Assembly (NCBI RefSeq): GCF_013376415.1
Contig: NZ_WYET01000009.1
Coordinates: 107,870 to 171,869, forward strand
DNA length: 64,000 nt
Direction: 5' to 3'
Origin: Flagellimonas chongwuensis
GTDB taxonomy: Bacteria > Bacteroidota > Bacteroidia > Flavobacteriales > Flavobacteriaceae
Below, in pieces: positions 27,988 to 36,447 of the stretch. A model generated the notes under the pieces. That model worked only from the letters and a program-made list of their open reading frames with translations, was not told the origin of the DNA and did no database searches. Position numbers and translations under genes: made by a program. The stretch's first letter is position 1. Every line of letters begins with the position of its first letter.

Positions 27988-28019
27988 GTTTTGATTTATT
28001 TAAAATAATAGGAATGTAA

Positions 28020-29108
28020 CTACTTTACTTTCTTCCACAATTTATAGGGTTTGTCCACATCGGATTTGAAAGGAAGTTGCACTTTTTTTCCAGTCCCTGC
28101 GGATTCATAGGCAGCAAGTATCACTTCCAACACAGCCTTGCCATCTTCTCCTGTTACCAAGGGCTGTTTGTCATTTTTGACACAATCCACAAAATGTTCA
28201 AATTCCTGAGGGAATCCATAGTTCCAGCTCTCTTCAAACATGGTATAGCTCCATCCAATGGTGTTTCCCGCCTTTTCCACTGCATAGCCCACTCCTTTGC
28301 TGCTGTATGTTTGGATGGAGTTGCCTTGGAGTATATCTGCATAGGCAACCCCTTCGGAGCCATGTATTTCAGCTTTATCGTCCATGCCCCCAAGTTTGGT
28401 CCAGCTTTCTTCCATGACTGCCGTTACACCATCTTCGAATTCAAGAATAATAATGGAGTTGTCCTCACCTTCGGTTTTATCCTGATGTACACTGGTCATC
28501 ATTTGTGCATACACCGATTTGATATCTTTCTTAGGATGCAACCACCTAAAGAATTGGATGGCATGGCAGCCCATGTCCATGGTCACCCCACCTCCGGAGC
28601 GTTCAATATCCCAAAAGTGGTCGGCATGGGGCCCGTCGTGTTTTTCCGATTGTTTAAAGAGTACGGGGGCTCCAAGGGCACCTTCATCCAATAAAGCCTT
28701 CAAACGAACATACTTGGGAGCAAAACAAAGTTCTTCGGCATACATCAACTTTACATTGGCCTGTTTGCAGGCATCGATCATAGAATCGGCTTCCTTAAGG
28801 TTCATGCACAAAGGTTTTTCAACCACTACATGTTTGCCAGCTTTTGCAATTTTTAAAGTAATCTCACAGTGCAGATAGTTGGGTGCGCCAACGACAACCA
28901 TATCAATTTGCGGCATTGCCAACATTTCATCCAGATCCGTAAAATGATTGGGAATGTTGAACTTTTTCGCAAAGTTTTCGGCATGGCCTTTTGTAGGAGA
29001 CATTACCGCTAAAATCTCTGCATCCGATACCCTGCTCAATGCATCGGCATGTATACTTGATATGAATTGAGAACCGACGAGTCCGACTCCAACTTTTTTG
29101 TTCATCAT
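28020..29108 (-). CDS. Gfo/Idh/MocA family NAD(P)-dependent sugar oxidoreductase
   Basis: A 362-residue protein with an N-terminal Rossmann fold (VGVGLVGSQFISSIHADAL), the signature VVEKPLC containing the conserved Lys, and a C-terminal domain with GCHAIQFFRWLHP around the catalytic His. No signal peptide is seen, so it is probably cytosolic. In the operon it may reduce or isomerise the keto-sugar formed by the GMC enzyme; the exact substrate is unknown. Ten bases separate it from the GMC gene. Confidence 0.88.
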   Translation of the reverse strand: MMNKKVGVGLVGSQFISSIHADALSRVSDAEILAVMSPTKGHAENFAKKFNIPNHFTDLDEMLAMPQIDMVVVGAPNYLHCEITLKIAKAGKHVVVEKPLCMNLKEADSMIDACKQANVKLMYAEELCFAPKYVRLKALLDEGALGAPVLFKQSEKHDGPHADHFWDIERSGGGVTMDMGCHAIQFFRWLHPKKDIKSVYAQMMTSVHQDKTEGEDNSIIILEFEDGVTAVMEESWTKLGGMDDKAEIHGSEGVAYADILQGNSIQTYSSKGVGYAVEKAGNTIGWSYTMFEESWNYGFPQEFEHFVDCVKNDKQPLVTGEDGKAVLEVILAAYESAGTGKKVQLPFKSDVDKPYKLWKKVK

Positions 29109-29117
29109 CTTAATTTA

Positions 29118-30806
29118 TTATAATAAACCTTTTTTTAACTGTGCTGCAGCATATGTGGCTGCCCGTGCTGTAAGTGCCATATACAAAATGGATGGGCTTT
29201 GATTGCCCGTACTGGTCATACAAGCACCATCGGTCACAAATACATTTTTGCACTCATGCATCTGATTGTATTCGTTCAAAAGGGAGGTCTCAGGGTCTTT
29301 CCCCATTCTTACACCACCCATTTCGTGGATATCCAATCCAGGTGCTTGGTTGTTGTCCTGTGTGTCTATATCCGTACACTCCATTTTTTCGAGCATGCGA
29401 CGACTTTCCACAAGAAAATCTTTGATCATTTTTTCGTCATTTTCATCATAACCAACATCTGTAACAAGCAAAGGAATGCCCCAATCATCTGTCTTATCCT
29501 GGCTCAAATAAACCCTGTTCGATGCTTTTGGGATAGTTTCTCCCTGCATGTACATATAGATTTGCCAGTTTCCAGGTTTACTTAGTTTATGCTTAAAAGC
29601 TGCACCAAGATGAGGTGTTTCGTCTGGGATTTCTTCGGCCCTGTTCCGATAAGCTCCTGTAAAAATGGTATATCCCCCAAGAAAATCGGTATCCTGTTCC
29701 TTTAGATTACGATAATTGGCAATAATACATTCGGATGGTCTTGAACCATAATAATATTTGTCCTCATATCCGCTGATTTTTCCGCCTGCACCTGCCCTAT
29801 AAATATGAAACCCAATATATCTTCCCAATAAGTCATGATCGTTGCCCAGACCATCGGGAAAACGATTTGATTTGGAGTTAAGTAAAATCAAATTGGAATT
29901 GAGTGCCGATGCGTTGACAAAAATAATTCTGGCACTGAATATAAACTCTTCTTTGGTGTTGGCATCAATGACCTTAACACCTGAAGCCTTTCCCGAATCC
30001 TCATCATATATGATCGAATGGACCACCGAAAAGGGTCTTATCGTTAGGTTTCCTGTCTTTTCGGCCCAGGGCAGTGTGGACGAATTGGAACTGAAGTACC
30101 CTCCAAACGGACATCCTCTCATACACTTATTGCGACAAAGGCACTTGCCCCTACCTTGGTCCAGATGGGTTTGTTTTGGTTCACTGAGATGTGCCCATCT
30201 TCCCTGAGCCAAATATCTTCCAGGGAAATGTTCTTCGAGCGTGCTTTTCATGTGTTCCTCCACGCAGTTCAGTTCGAATGGGGGCAAAAACTCACCATCG
30301 GGCATGGCCTCAATCCCGTCCTTATTACCACATACGCCAATGAACTTCTCCACATGAGAGTACCATGGGGCAATATCATTGTAATCAATGGGCCAAGCTA
30401 TCCCATAATTGTACTTTTCAGGTGCTTTGAACTCGTAATCGCTCCAACGTTGACAGGCCCTTCCCCAAATCAGGGATTTGCCGCCAACTTGATACCCTCG
30501 TATCCAGTCGAATGGTTTTTCCTGCACATAGGGGTGGTCCGCATCCTCTATAAAAAAGTGGGCCGTATCTTCGCCAAATCCAGATGCTTTGGTAATAAGC
30601 GGATTTTCTTCTTGGAACTTTTTAGTCATTTGGCCCCTGTGTTCAAAATCCCAAGGGTTCATGGTCATGGTAGGGTAATCTTTGATATGTTCTACATCCC
30701 TACCCCTTTCCAGTACCAGTGTTTTTAGACCTTGTTCGCAAAGTTCTTTGGCCGCCCAGCCCCCAGATATTCCCGACCCTATAACGATGGCATCAAAATG
30801 TTCCAT
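29118..30806 (-). CDS. GMC family FAD-dependent sugar dehydrogenase, large subunit
   Basis: A 562-residue flavoprotein. The FAD-binding motif is IVIGSGISGGWAAKEL at residues 7-22, the C-terminal active site includes HEMGGVRMG (His) and STGNQSPS (Asn). A cluster C222-x-C224-x3-C228-x3-C232 resembles the Fe-S motif of bacterial FAD-glucose dehydrogenase alpha subunits. There is no signal of its own, so export would rely on the subunit-3 protein. First gene of the operon; the likely role is oxidation of a glycoside or sugar, with electrons passed to the respiratory chain (inference). Confidence 0.88.
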   Translation of the reverse strand: MEHFDAIVIGSGISGGWAAKELCEQGLKTLVLERGRDVEHIKDYPTMTMNPWDFEHRGQMTKKFQEENPLITKASGFGEDTAHFFIEDADHPYVQEKPFDWIRGYQVGGKSLIWGRACQRWSDYEFKAPEKYNYGIAWPIDYNDIAPWYSHVEKFIGVCGNKDGIEAMPDGEFLPPFELNCVEEHMKSTLEEHFPGRYLAQGRWAHLSEPKQTHLDQGRGKCLCRNKCMRGCPFGGYFSSNSSTLPWAEKTGNLTIRPFSVVHSIIYDEDSGKASGVKVIDANTKEEFIFSARIIFVNASALNSNLILLNSKSNRFPDGLGNDHDLLGRYIGFHIYRAGAGGKISGYEDKYYYGSRPSECIIANYRNLKEQDTDFLGGYTIFTGAYRNRAEEIPDETPHLGAAFKHKLSKPGNWQIYMYMQGETIPKASNRVYLSQDKTDDWGIPLLVTDVGYDENDEKMIKDFLVESRRMLEKMECTDIDTQDNNQAPGLDIHEMGGVRMGKDPETSLLNEYNQMHECKNVFVTDGACMTSTGNQSPSILYMALTARAATYAAAQLKKGLL

Positions 30807-31058
30807 AAAAATTCATAATTAAGAAATGTTCCATTTGATTGTTAATGAACCAGATGTGCCTAACTAATAAATCCGTTCAAAAAAACAACCTCGATTTTCC
30901 GGTTTACTGTGTGTCCGAGTTTCTAATCAGTAGTGATAAACTCATTCCCAAGAACAAATTGTAGTTGCCTTGATTGAAGTTTAATTTCAAATATGGTCAA
31001 TTCTTATATGTGTCTTTTTGTAAATTACTTCATATTTTTTGTAAAATCATGAAAGAAT

Positions 31059-31859
31059 ATGATAAAAGGAGCACAGATAGATGATTTTAAACGCTTTTAT
31101 TTTGAACTTGACGATAACAAGCCCATCCAAATCTTATTGAACAGGCATGAAAACAGGGAAGAAGGTTGGTTTGACATGCATTATGAATTCGAACTGGGAG
31201 TAGTATTGAAAGGTAAAATGAAACGCTCGTACCTAGGATACGATATAGAAATAGGGCCAGGGGAGGTTTGGTTTTGCAATATGTGGGAACCACATGGTTT
31301 TGAAATACTGGAGGCACCTTGTGAGGTGGCTGTATTTGTTATCGACCCAAGATATTTGGCAACCACACTTTTTTTAGATAGGGATATGACTTCAACATTT
31401 ATGGTTCCACCAATGGATAGACCTAGGACGGCAGTAAATTTGAAGGGCGAAATAAAGAATCTGGCAAAAAAAGTCCAACAAAGGTTTTCCAAAAAATATG
31501 ATGCGGACTGGGCTAAAATATATTTATTTGAATTGTTGCTTTCCCTTATGGAAGAATGGAAAGTTCCCTTGCAAGAATCAAATCATGGGCATAGAACCTC
31601 CATTCAAGGAGCCTTACGCTTGATTTTTGAAGAAAAAAGGCTCATAACTACTAAAGAGGCAGCTTTGGCGTGCCGCATGTCCGTAACTAAATTCACGGCC
31701 TTGTTCAAAGATTTGATGGGTTCAACTTTTTCCGATTTCGCGTTGCAGTATCGGGTAAAAGGCGCCTCTTTCCAGCTAAAAAACTCCAACCTGACCCAAG
31801 AGGCGGTGGCACTTAACTGGGGATTTTCCGATGCAAGCCACCTTCATAAATATTTGTAA
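31059..31859 (+). CDS. AraC family regulator, C-terminus apparently cut short
   Basis: A 266-residue regulator with an N-terminal cupin-like sensor (YEFELGVVLKGKMKRSYLG, IGPGEVWFCNMWEPHGFE) and a C-terminal AraC DNA-binding domain. Its second helix-turn-helix ends abruptly at GFSDASHLHKYL, whereas AraC proteins usually continue about 15 residues. One extra T near 31855 would extend it as ...HKYFVKHIKSKMA to a stop at 31885, so a frameshift is likely. It diverges from the GMC operon across 252 bp and is the likely sugar-responsive activator. Confidence 0.82.
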   Translation: MIKGAQIDDFKRFYFELDDNKPIQILLNRHENREEGWFDMHYEFELGVVLKGKMKRSYLGYDIEIGPGEVWFCNMWEPHGFEILEAPCEVAVFVIDPRYLATTLFLDRDMTSTFMVPPMDRPRTAVNLKGEIKNLAKKVQQRFSKKYDADWAKIYLFELLLSLMEEWKVPLQESNHGHRTSIQGALRLIFEEKRLITTKEAALACRMSVTKFTALFKDLMGSTFSDFALQYRVKGASFQLKNSNLTQEAVALNWGFSDASHLHKYL

Positions 31860-32054
31860 AACACATAAAATCCAAAATGGCATAGCAACAAGCAAACCCA
31901 TGACAAGGTATGGCAGTTGCAAGGTTCAAATCTAAGGTAATCGAACACATCGGTTAAATTCCATTTTGGGTGTATGAAGATGTATATTATTTTCATTAAA
32001 ATTAGGATGTCAACAACCTAAAAAAGAACGTTCTGAAATTGGAAATCACATAAA

Positions 32055-32394
32055 ATGACAAAAATTATTCCAATCCCTAATTGTGGTAACTCACCGAAAA
32101 TGGAGTTCCTGAAAGAATTTAATATTGCTTTTGCAAAAGAAAATATGAAATTTATTGCCAAGAGTGTGACTGATGAGATTGTTTGGAACATAATTGGTGT
32201 TAGAAAAAATGGAAACAGAAACGGTAACCGAGTTAATAATTGACCAGATCTCATCTCAAGAAAAAGAAGGAGCAACAAACGAAATTATGAAAATGAAAAA
32301 CAGAAAAAAATATGTGTTCTCTGACTTCTACAAATTCAAAGGGGCAAAAGATGTAAAAATAAAGTCGATAACATCATACGTAATCGGAATTTAA
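32055..32394 (+). pseudogene. NTF2/SnoaL-like protein gene, broken by frameshift and deletion
   Basis: The first frame gives MTKIIPIPNCGNSPKMEFLK...IVWNIIG, the start of a small NTF2-like fold protein. Its continuation, ETVTELIIDQISS...YVFSDFYKFKGAKDVKIKSITSYVIGI, is in another frame from about 32203. The expected residues joining WNIIG to the next helix are shortened by roughly ten, so both a deletion and a frame change have occurred around 32190-32215. The family recall is from memory of similar flavobacterial proteins. Confidence 0.65.
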
Positions 32395-32464
32395 TAGCAG
32401 AAAGCACCAGTCCTCTTTCTTAACCAAAAACCTTTTCTTGGCAGTTAAACCCTATACTATGCCC

Positions 32465-32482
32465 AAAGTTCAACTAAACGAT
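32465..32482 (+). repeat. Cassette-edge motif, copy 5
   Basis: AAAGTTCAACTAAACGAT, one base off consensus, lies 31 bp before the orphan gene at 32514. Confidence 0.6.
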
Positions 32483-32513
32483 GGAGCATTTCATAAAAGA
32501 ATAAATGCATTAA

Positions 32514-33065
32514 ATGAAAAACAAATTGCTTGAAATATTATATAACCAGATTCTATTTTGTTCGGACAATGGGAAATCAATAATTGAGAACCCAAACTTT
32601 GTCGTTCAGGAGACACATAAATTCTCAAGTAAAACCAGAAAGGAGGTGATTAGTCTATTTAAAGAACTAAATGAAGTTGGCTTCATTGATAAAGTATCTG
32701 GTGAAAAAACAGCTTATCGTATAAAAAGTATGATGAGCATTCAAGAATTAAATAGTTTACTACCTAAGTTCAAAGAAACGATGAACCAAAAGAAAAAGCT
32801 TGATAAAGAATACAAGGTTCACTTTTCCAGTCTTAGGGATTTGATTAATTCATGGAACCTGATTCCTGATTCACCTCCCGATGAATTTGATTCTATAAGT
32901 CATATGTGTTTAAGACTTTTATATCGAGGAGTAGATAGAAAAAAGCTTGGTGCAGCATTATATCATGAATTATCTACAAATTATGGGTATTCTGTTAATA
33001 AACATTCAACGGACGTTCTTGCAAAACAGATATTTGAATGGTGGTTAAGAATAAACAAAGTTTAA
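32514..33065 (+). CDS. Hypothetical protein in island
   Basis: A 183-residue soluble protein with no known family apparent. The N-terminal 75 residues look like a winged-helix or similar helical fold (KTRKEVISLFKELNEVGFIDKVSGEKTAYRIK, with a wing-like turn). The C-terminus is helical (ISHMCLRLLYRGVDRKKLGAALYHELSTNYG). It is AT-rich. Its stop codon TAA lies inside cassette-edge motif 6 and motif 5 precedes its start, so it again fills one interval exactly. Confidence 0.7.
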   Translation: MKNKLLEILYNQILFCSDNGKSIIENPNFVVQETHKFSSKTRKEVISLFKELNEVGFIDKVSGEKTAYRIKSMMSIQELNSLLPKFKETMNQKKKLDKEYKVHFSSLRDLINSWNLIPDSPPDEFDSISHMCLRLLYRGVDRKKLGAALYHELSTNYGYSVNKHSTDVLAKQIFEWWLRINKV

Positions 33066-33077
33066 ATAAACGATTAA
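33057..33077 (+). repeat. Cassette-edge motif, copy 6
   Basis: AAAGTTTAAATAAACGAT plus TAA, the full 21-bp form. It includes the stop codon of the orphan gene before it. Confidence 0.65.
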
Positions 33078-33174
33078 CAGTTTACAGGTTACTGCATGGA
33101 TCGATATTTAACCCTATTTGATTATTATTGATTAATTTTTGGCTTATACGAAAGGAGATTGCTCATAGAGGTCT

Positions 33175-33189
33175 GTAATTCGGTTAGTT
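33175..33189 (+). repeat. Candidate recombinase arm-type site (right end)
   Basis: TGTAATTCGGTTAGT is identical to 23157-23171 and lies 49 bp inside the right island boundary. The 33078-33238 stretch around it contains no gene. Confidence 0.55.
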
Positions 33190-33238
33190 ACTAAACATAA
33201 GCAAGGCACATGTCAATAAACTTAAGGGCTAGCGGATG

Positions 33239-33258
33239 GGGTTCGAATCCTCCCTGGG
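33239..33258 (+). repeat. attR: direct repeat of the tRNA-Arg 3' end
   Basis: Identical over 20 bp to the tRNA-Arg 3' end at 23022-23041. After it, one extra G precedes TCAC. No 5' half of a tRNA exists here, so this is a recombination footprint, not a gene. Confidence 0.85.
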
Positions 33259-33266
33259 GTCACCAT

Positions 33267-33298
33267 AAAAAAGCACGCTAACAGGCGTGCTTTTTTAT
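33267..33298 (+). terminator. Terminator right of the island, probably the original tRNA-Arg terminator
   Basis: AAGCACGC (33271-33278) pairs with GCGTGCTT (33285-33292), followed by T6. It lies about 10 bp past attR, where the chromosomal sequence after the tRNA should resume. On the minus strand it can also end the histidine kinase gene, since T-rich sequence flanks both sides. Confidence 0.8.
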
Positions 33299-33305
33299 TT
33301 AGCCT

Positions 33306-35702
33306 TTAGGCCACCTTATCAACGGCTTTTACCAATGCGTTTTTGTTCATTTTTGAGAATAGTAACGGGCCATTCACGGGTTTGGTCACCAAATCGTTTG
33401 CTCCCAGCTCAAATATCTTCTTTCGTGTGCTACTGGTGTTGTCGGCAGTTAGTACTATAATTGGTACTTGGGGGTTGCAGTTCGCTTGGCCATTTCTAAT
33501 GATCGAAGTAGTTTCAAAACCATCCATCTCGGGCATTTGTAAATCCATCAAAATAATGTCGAAACTTTGCTTTTTCATTATTTCCAATGCCTCTTTACCG
33601 TGGTTGGCAATGGTAAGGTTGGCATTGGTCCAATTTTTCTTGAAAAGCAATTTAACCACAGTCTGGTTCATTTTGTTGTCTTCTACATAGAGTATATTGC
33701 CGATTTCCCTATTAAATGGGGTTTCTACTTTTGATTCCTCATCAACTGTTACCTGGTCCTCATCAATTTCAAAACTTAGCGTTAGCTCACAGGTCGTGCC
33801 CAAATCAGTATTTTGTCGTAAATCAATAGTGCCGCTTTGCAGGTCGACATAGGTTTTTACAATATATAGCCCCAGTCCTAAACCACTATACTCCCGTTTG
33901 TCCATAAAGGATTTTTTGGTAAACGATTCAAAAATAGTGCTCATCTTCTCTTTGGAGATGCCAATGCCCGTGTCCTTTATATTAAAGCGTATCGAGGCTT
34001 TGTTTTCGCCATTTCGAGTACATAAAACTTCCACTTCTACCTTTCCCTGATTGGTGAATTTGATGGCGTTATCCAAAAGATGGTTAAGGATTTGGGCCAG
34101 TTTAGCCTTGTCGCCCACAATTCTGGACGGTAAATTATCCGCAATCGATATGGTAAATTCCAAACCTTTGGCTAGTGCTTTTTTCTCTTGAGACTTTAAG
34201 ATTTTGGTCAGTGTGGAATTCAAGTCAAAAGGAACTTCTTGCAACTCTTGATCGCCCTTTTCAATAACGGTAAAGTCCAAGATATCTTCAATGTTTCCCA
34301 ATAGGTTCTTTGAGGAACTCAAGAGCATTTTGCATTTTTCATCAAGGTTTTCCTCCTCTTTGTTTTCTTGTAGCGAAGTGGCCACACCCATAATCAAATT
34401 AAGGGGTGTTCGGAGTTCGTGACTGATGTTCGATAGAAAAGAAGATTTGATCTCGTTCATGTCCTCGGCCCTTTGTAGGGCCAACAATTGGTTTTGTTCG
34501 TTCTCCATTCTAAGGTCCCTAATCCTATTGCTCATCGATATGGATAGGAAAATAATTTCAAGGCCAATGCCAAATTTGGTGCCATTACTTGTGAAGAATG
34601 AGTTTTCTATGGCATTGAAGTTGTTCAGGATAAAGACCACAAAACCCAAGACCAGAAAACAAATACCAATTACAAAATAGTGGTCTACTTTTATTTTTTT
34701 GATTTTTAGTACTATCAATGAGGTAATCATTTGTAGCAATACCAAAATTCCTATGCCGTTGGCCAATGGGTAGCAGTATTCAAAATTGGGGACCAGGGCC
34801 AAAATAAGTATGCCCAGGACAATGGAAACTGCCATCATATTGTTTGTAATATGCAAGATGGGACTGTTCTTTTTTAGGTTAAGGTATACGTCGCCATACT
34901 TACCAAAGAAGAGTAGTGATGTAAAAGCCGTTAACAATACGGCTCTATCGGATAACCAACCACCTTCTGGGGTAAAATATTGATGGAAAAATCCGTCCAA
35001 AGAAAATTGCATCAATGCAATAAAGAGTACATAGCAGGCGTAGTATACAAAAGCCTTGTCCTTTAAAGCGAAAAAGAAGAACAGGTATATAATGCTCGCT
35101 AGTACCAAAATGCCATAAAAGAACCCGTAGAACACTTGCTCCTTATAGGTCAAATTTAAAAAAATTCCTTCTTGGAATAGATTCATGGGCAACATTACCA
35201 CTTCACCATCACTTTTTAGATGAATATAGGCCGTTACTTTTTGATAGGGTTTCAACTCTATATCAAAAATGGATTTTCTGTGTTGTACTGTTTTTTCGGA
35301 AAAGGAGATTTTATCACCACTGAGCTGTTTCTGTACATCGCCAGTTTCATTGACAAGGTATAGGTTCACGACATCCGTTATTGGACGTGCTGTCTCCAAG
35401 TAATATTGTTCAAATGATTCTGTTTGGTTGTGCAAAGTAAATTTCAACCAATAGTTGTCACTGGAAAAACCAAGGTTTTCTTTTAAACTGGATAGTGGAA
35501 CAAAATCCAAATCTGAATTATTTCTTATTTCCTCAAAACTATAATCCTTTTGCCCTGCCAAAAAAACCGATGTTATGGGACGCAGGGAAAGTGCTTCTGT
35601 GGTATTTTCATTCTTGGAAAACTGGGCGTTGGCTATGGCAATAGAAGTAAATAATAAGGTGATAAACCCTATTAATGGCTTTGGGAGAGACATGTGATAC
35701 AT
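33306..35702 (-). CDS. Hybrid sensor histidine kinase, 7TM-DISM type, with receiver domain
   Basis: A 798-residue membrane kinase. In order: signal peptide (1-26), extracellular DISM-type beta domain (about 35-170), seven membrane helices (about 185-390) and a HisKA domain with His428 in SNISHELRTPLN. Then comes the HATPase domain (NHLLDNAIKF, DTGIGIS, GLGLGLYIVK) and a C-terminal receiver with Asp720 in ILMDLQMPEMDG. No output regulator is adjacent; signal output presumably goes through a separate phosphotransfer partner. 7TM-DISM sensors often detect carbohydrates, but the ligand is unknown. Confidence 0.9.
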   Translation of the reverse strand: MYHMSLPKPLIGFITLLFTSIAIANAQFSKNENTTEALSLRPITSVFLAGQKDYSFEEIRNNSDLDFVPLSSLKENLGFSSDNYWLKFTLHNQTESFEQYYLETARPITDVVNLYLVNETGDVQKQLSGDKISFSEKTVQHRKSIFDIELKPYQKVTAYIHLKSDGEVVMLPMNLFQEGIFLNLTYKEQVFYGFFYGILVLASIIYLFFFFALKDKAFVYYACYVLFIALMQFSLDGFFHQYFTPEGGWLSDRAVLLTAFTSLLFFGKYGDVYLNLKKNSPILHITNNMMAVSIVLGILILALVPNFEYCYPLANGIGILVLLQMITSLIVLKIKKIKVDHYFVIGICFLVLGFVVFILNNFNAIENSFFTSNGTKFGIGLEIIFLSISMSNRIRDLRMENEQNQLLALQRAEDMNEIKSSFLSNISHELRTPLNLIMGVATSLQENKEEENLDEKCKMLLSSSKNLLGNIEDILDFTVIEKGDQELQEVPFDLNSTLTKILKSQEKKALAKGLEFTISIADNLPSRIVGDKAKLAQILNHLLDNAIKFTNQGKVEVEVLCTRNGENKASIRFNIKDTGIGISKEKMSTIFESFTKKSFMDKREYSGLGLGLYIVKTYVDLQSGTIDLRQNTDLGTTCELTLSFEIDEDQVTVDEESKVETPFNREIGNILYVEDNKMNQTVVKLLFKKNWTNANLTIANHGKEALEIMKKQSFDIILMDLQMPEMDGFETTSIIRNGQANCNPQVPIIVLTADNTSSTRKKIFELGANDLVTKPVNGPLLFSKMNKNALVKAVDKVA

Positions 35703-35886
35703 TAAGTAGGCTTTACTGACACCATTTTTGGGAAAACGGAATCCTAGTTAGTTTGGTTTGTATCCAAAACGTATGTAGACTACACTTATTATTATTTTCG
35801 TGGTGAAAGGGCCGAACTTTGGATGTAATTGGGGAAAACTTCGATGAACGGAAGTTTTGTAATGAGAAATCTCCATCTACGGCCGC

Positions 35887-36447
35887 TTATTGGCTAGGAT
35901 TTATTCCTAAAAGCTCCATGGTTTCCTCATAATCCGCGGAAATGGTATTGGATATGCCAGTTGTTGAAGCAATTGGTTGAGGGACCAAAACATATCGAAG
36001 ACCTGTATTTTCCGTTTCATTTTCCAAGATGTTTACGGTAACGGGTACCCCGTCAAAATACACCCTGAACCCTGTAAATGCTTCTGTTTGATAGTTATCG
36101 TTCTTTACAAACTCACCAAAGCCGAAATCAAAATAATCGAATTCGGAAAAATTAAAGGGAAGAATGCGTACATTATTATCGTTCTTGTAGTACATCAGCG
36201 CGACACCGCCATTTTCAACATACGAATCAATATTTGCCACAGGAATATCCATAAATGCCTTTCCCTCCAGAACTTCCTTATAGGTCCATTTAATGGGTAT
36301 CCAATCGGAAACAATTACATTGGCATTGCCGTCTTTGCCAGCAGGTCCCGTTGCACCGTCTTCCCCAGAGCATGAAAGTAGTGTGAGCCCAAGGCCCAAT
36401 AAACAATAGATTGCCAGTTTTCTTGAAGTTATGTTGATAGCTTTCAT
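35887..36447 (-). CDS. Lipoprotein with short collagen-like segment
   Basis: A 186-residue exported protein. The signal peptide ends in a lipobox (LLSCSG), followed at once by collagen-like triplets GEDGATGPAGKDGN. The remainder is a beta-rich domain with many aromatic residues (FNFSEFDYFDFGFGEF). Similar small lipoproteins are common in Bacteroidota and have no known function. It is probably surface or periplasm exposed. Confidence 0.75.
   Translation of the reverse strand: MKAINITSRKLAIYCLLGLGLTLLSCSGEDGATGPAGKDGNANVIVSDWIPIKWTYKEVLEGKAFMDIPVANIDSYVENGGVALMYYKNDNNVRILPFNFSEFDYFDFGFGEFVKNDNYQTEAFTGFRVYFDGVPVTVNILENETENTGLRYVLVPQPIASTTGISNTISADYEETMELLGINPSQ

Larger units (their letters stand above)
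23022..33258 (+). mobile_element. Putative integrative genomic island in tRNA-Arg (about 10.2 kb)
   Basis: Both ends carry the exact 20-bp sequence GGGTTCGAATCCTCCCTGGG, the left copy being the 3' end of an intact tRNA-Arg. A tyrosine recombinase lies just inside the left end. The interior holds AT-rich orphan genes, repeats, broken genes and a sugar-oxidation operon, while both flanks are ordinary flavobacterial chromosome. The recombinase is frameshifted, so the island is probably fixed. No conjugation, replication or phage structural genes are seen. The island reading is inference from these signs together. Confidence 0.8.

Noticed and set aside
31919..31934. A seventh cassette-edge motif (AAGGTTCAAATCTAAG)
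   Set aside because: It matches only about 12 of 16 positions and is not at a gene edge.
25201..33077. A classical integron
   Set aside because: No IntI-type integrase is seen and the repeated motif does not show the GTTRRRY/RYYYAAC core sites; only the cassette-like layout is reported.
33239..33262. Second tRNA gene suggested by the T-arm-like sequence
   Set aside because: Only the 3' third of the tRNA is present, with no D-arm or anticodon arm upstream; it is better explained as attR.
36300..36360. Collagen-like repeat as a phase-variable tract
   Set aside because: Only about five G-x-y triplets are present and the nucleotide repeats are imperfect, so slippage is not supported.
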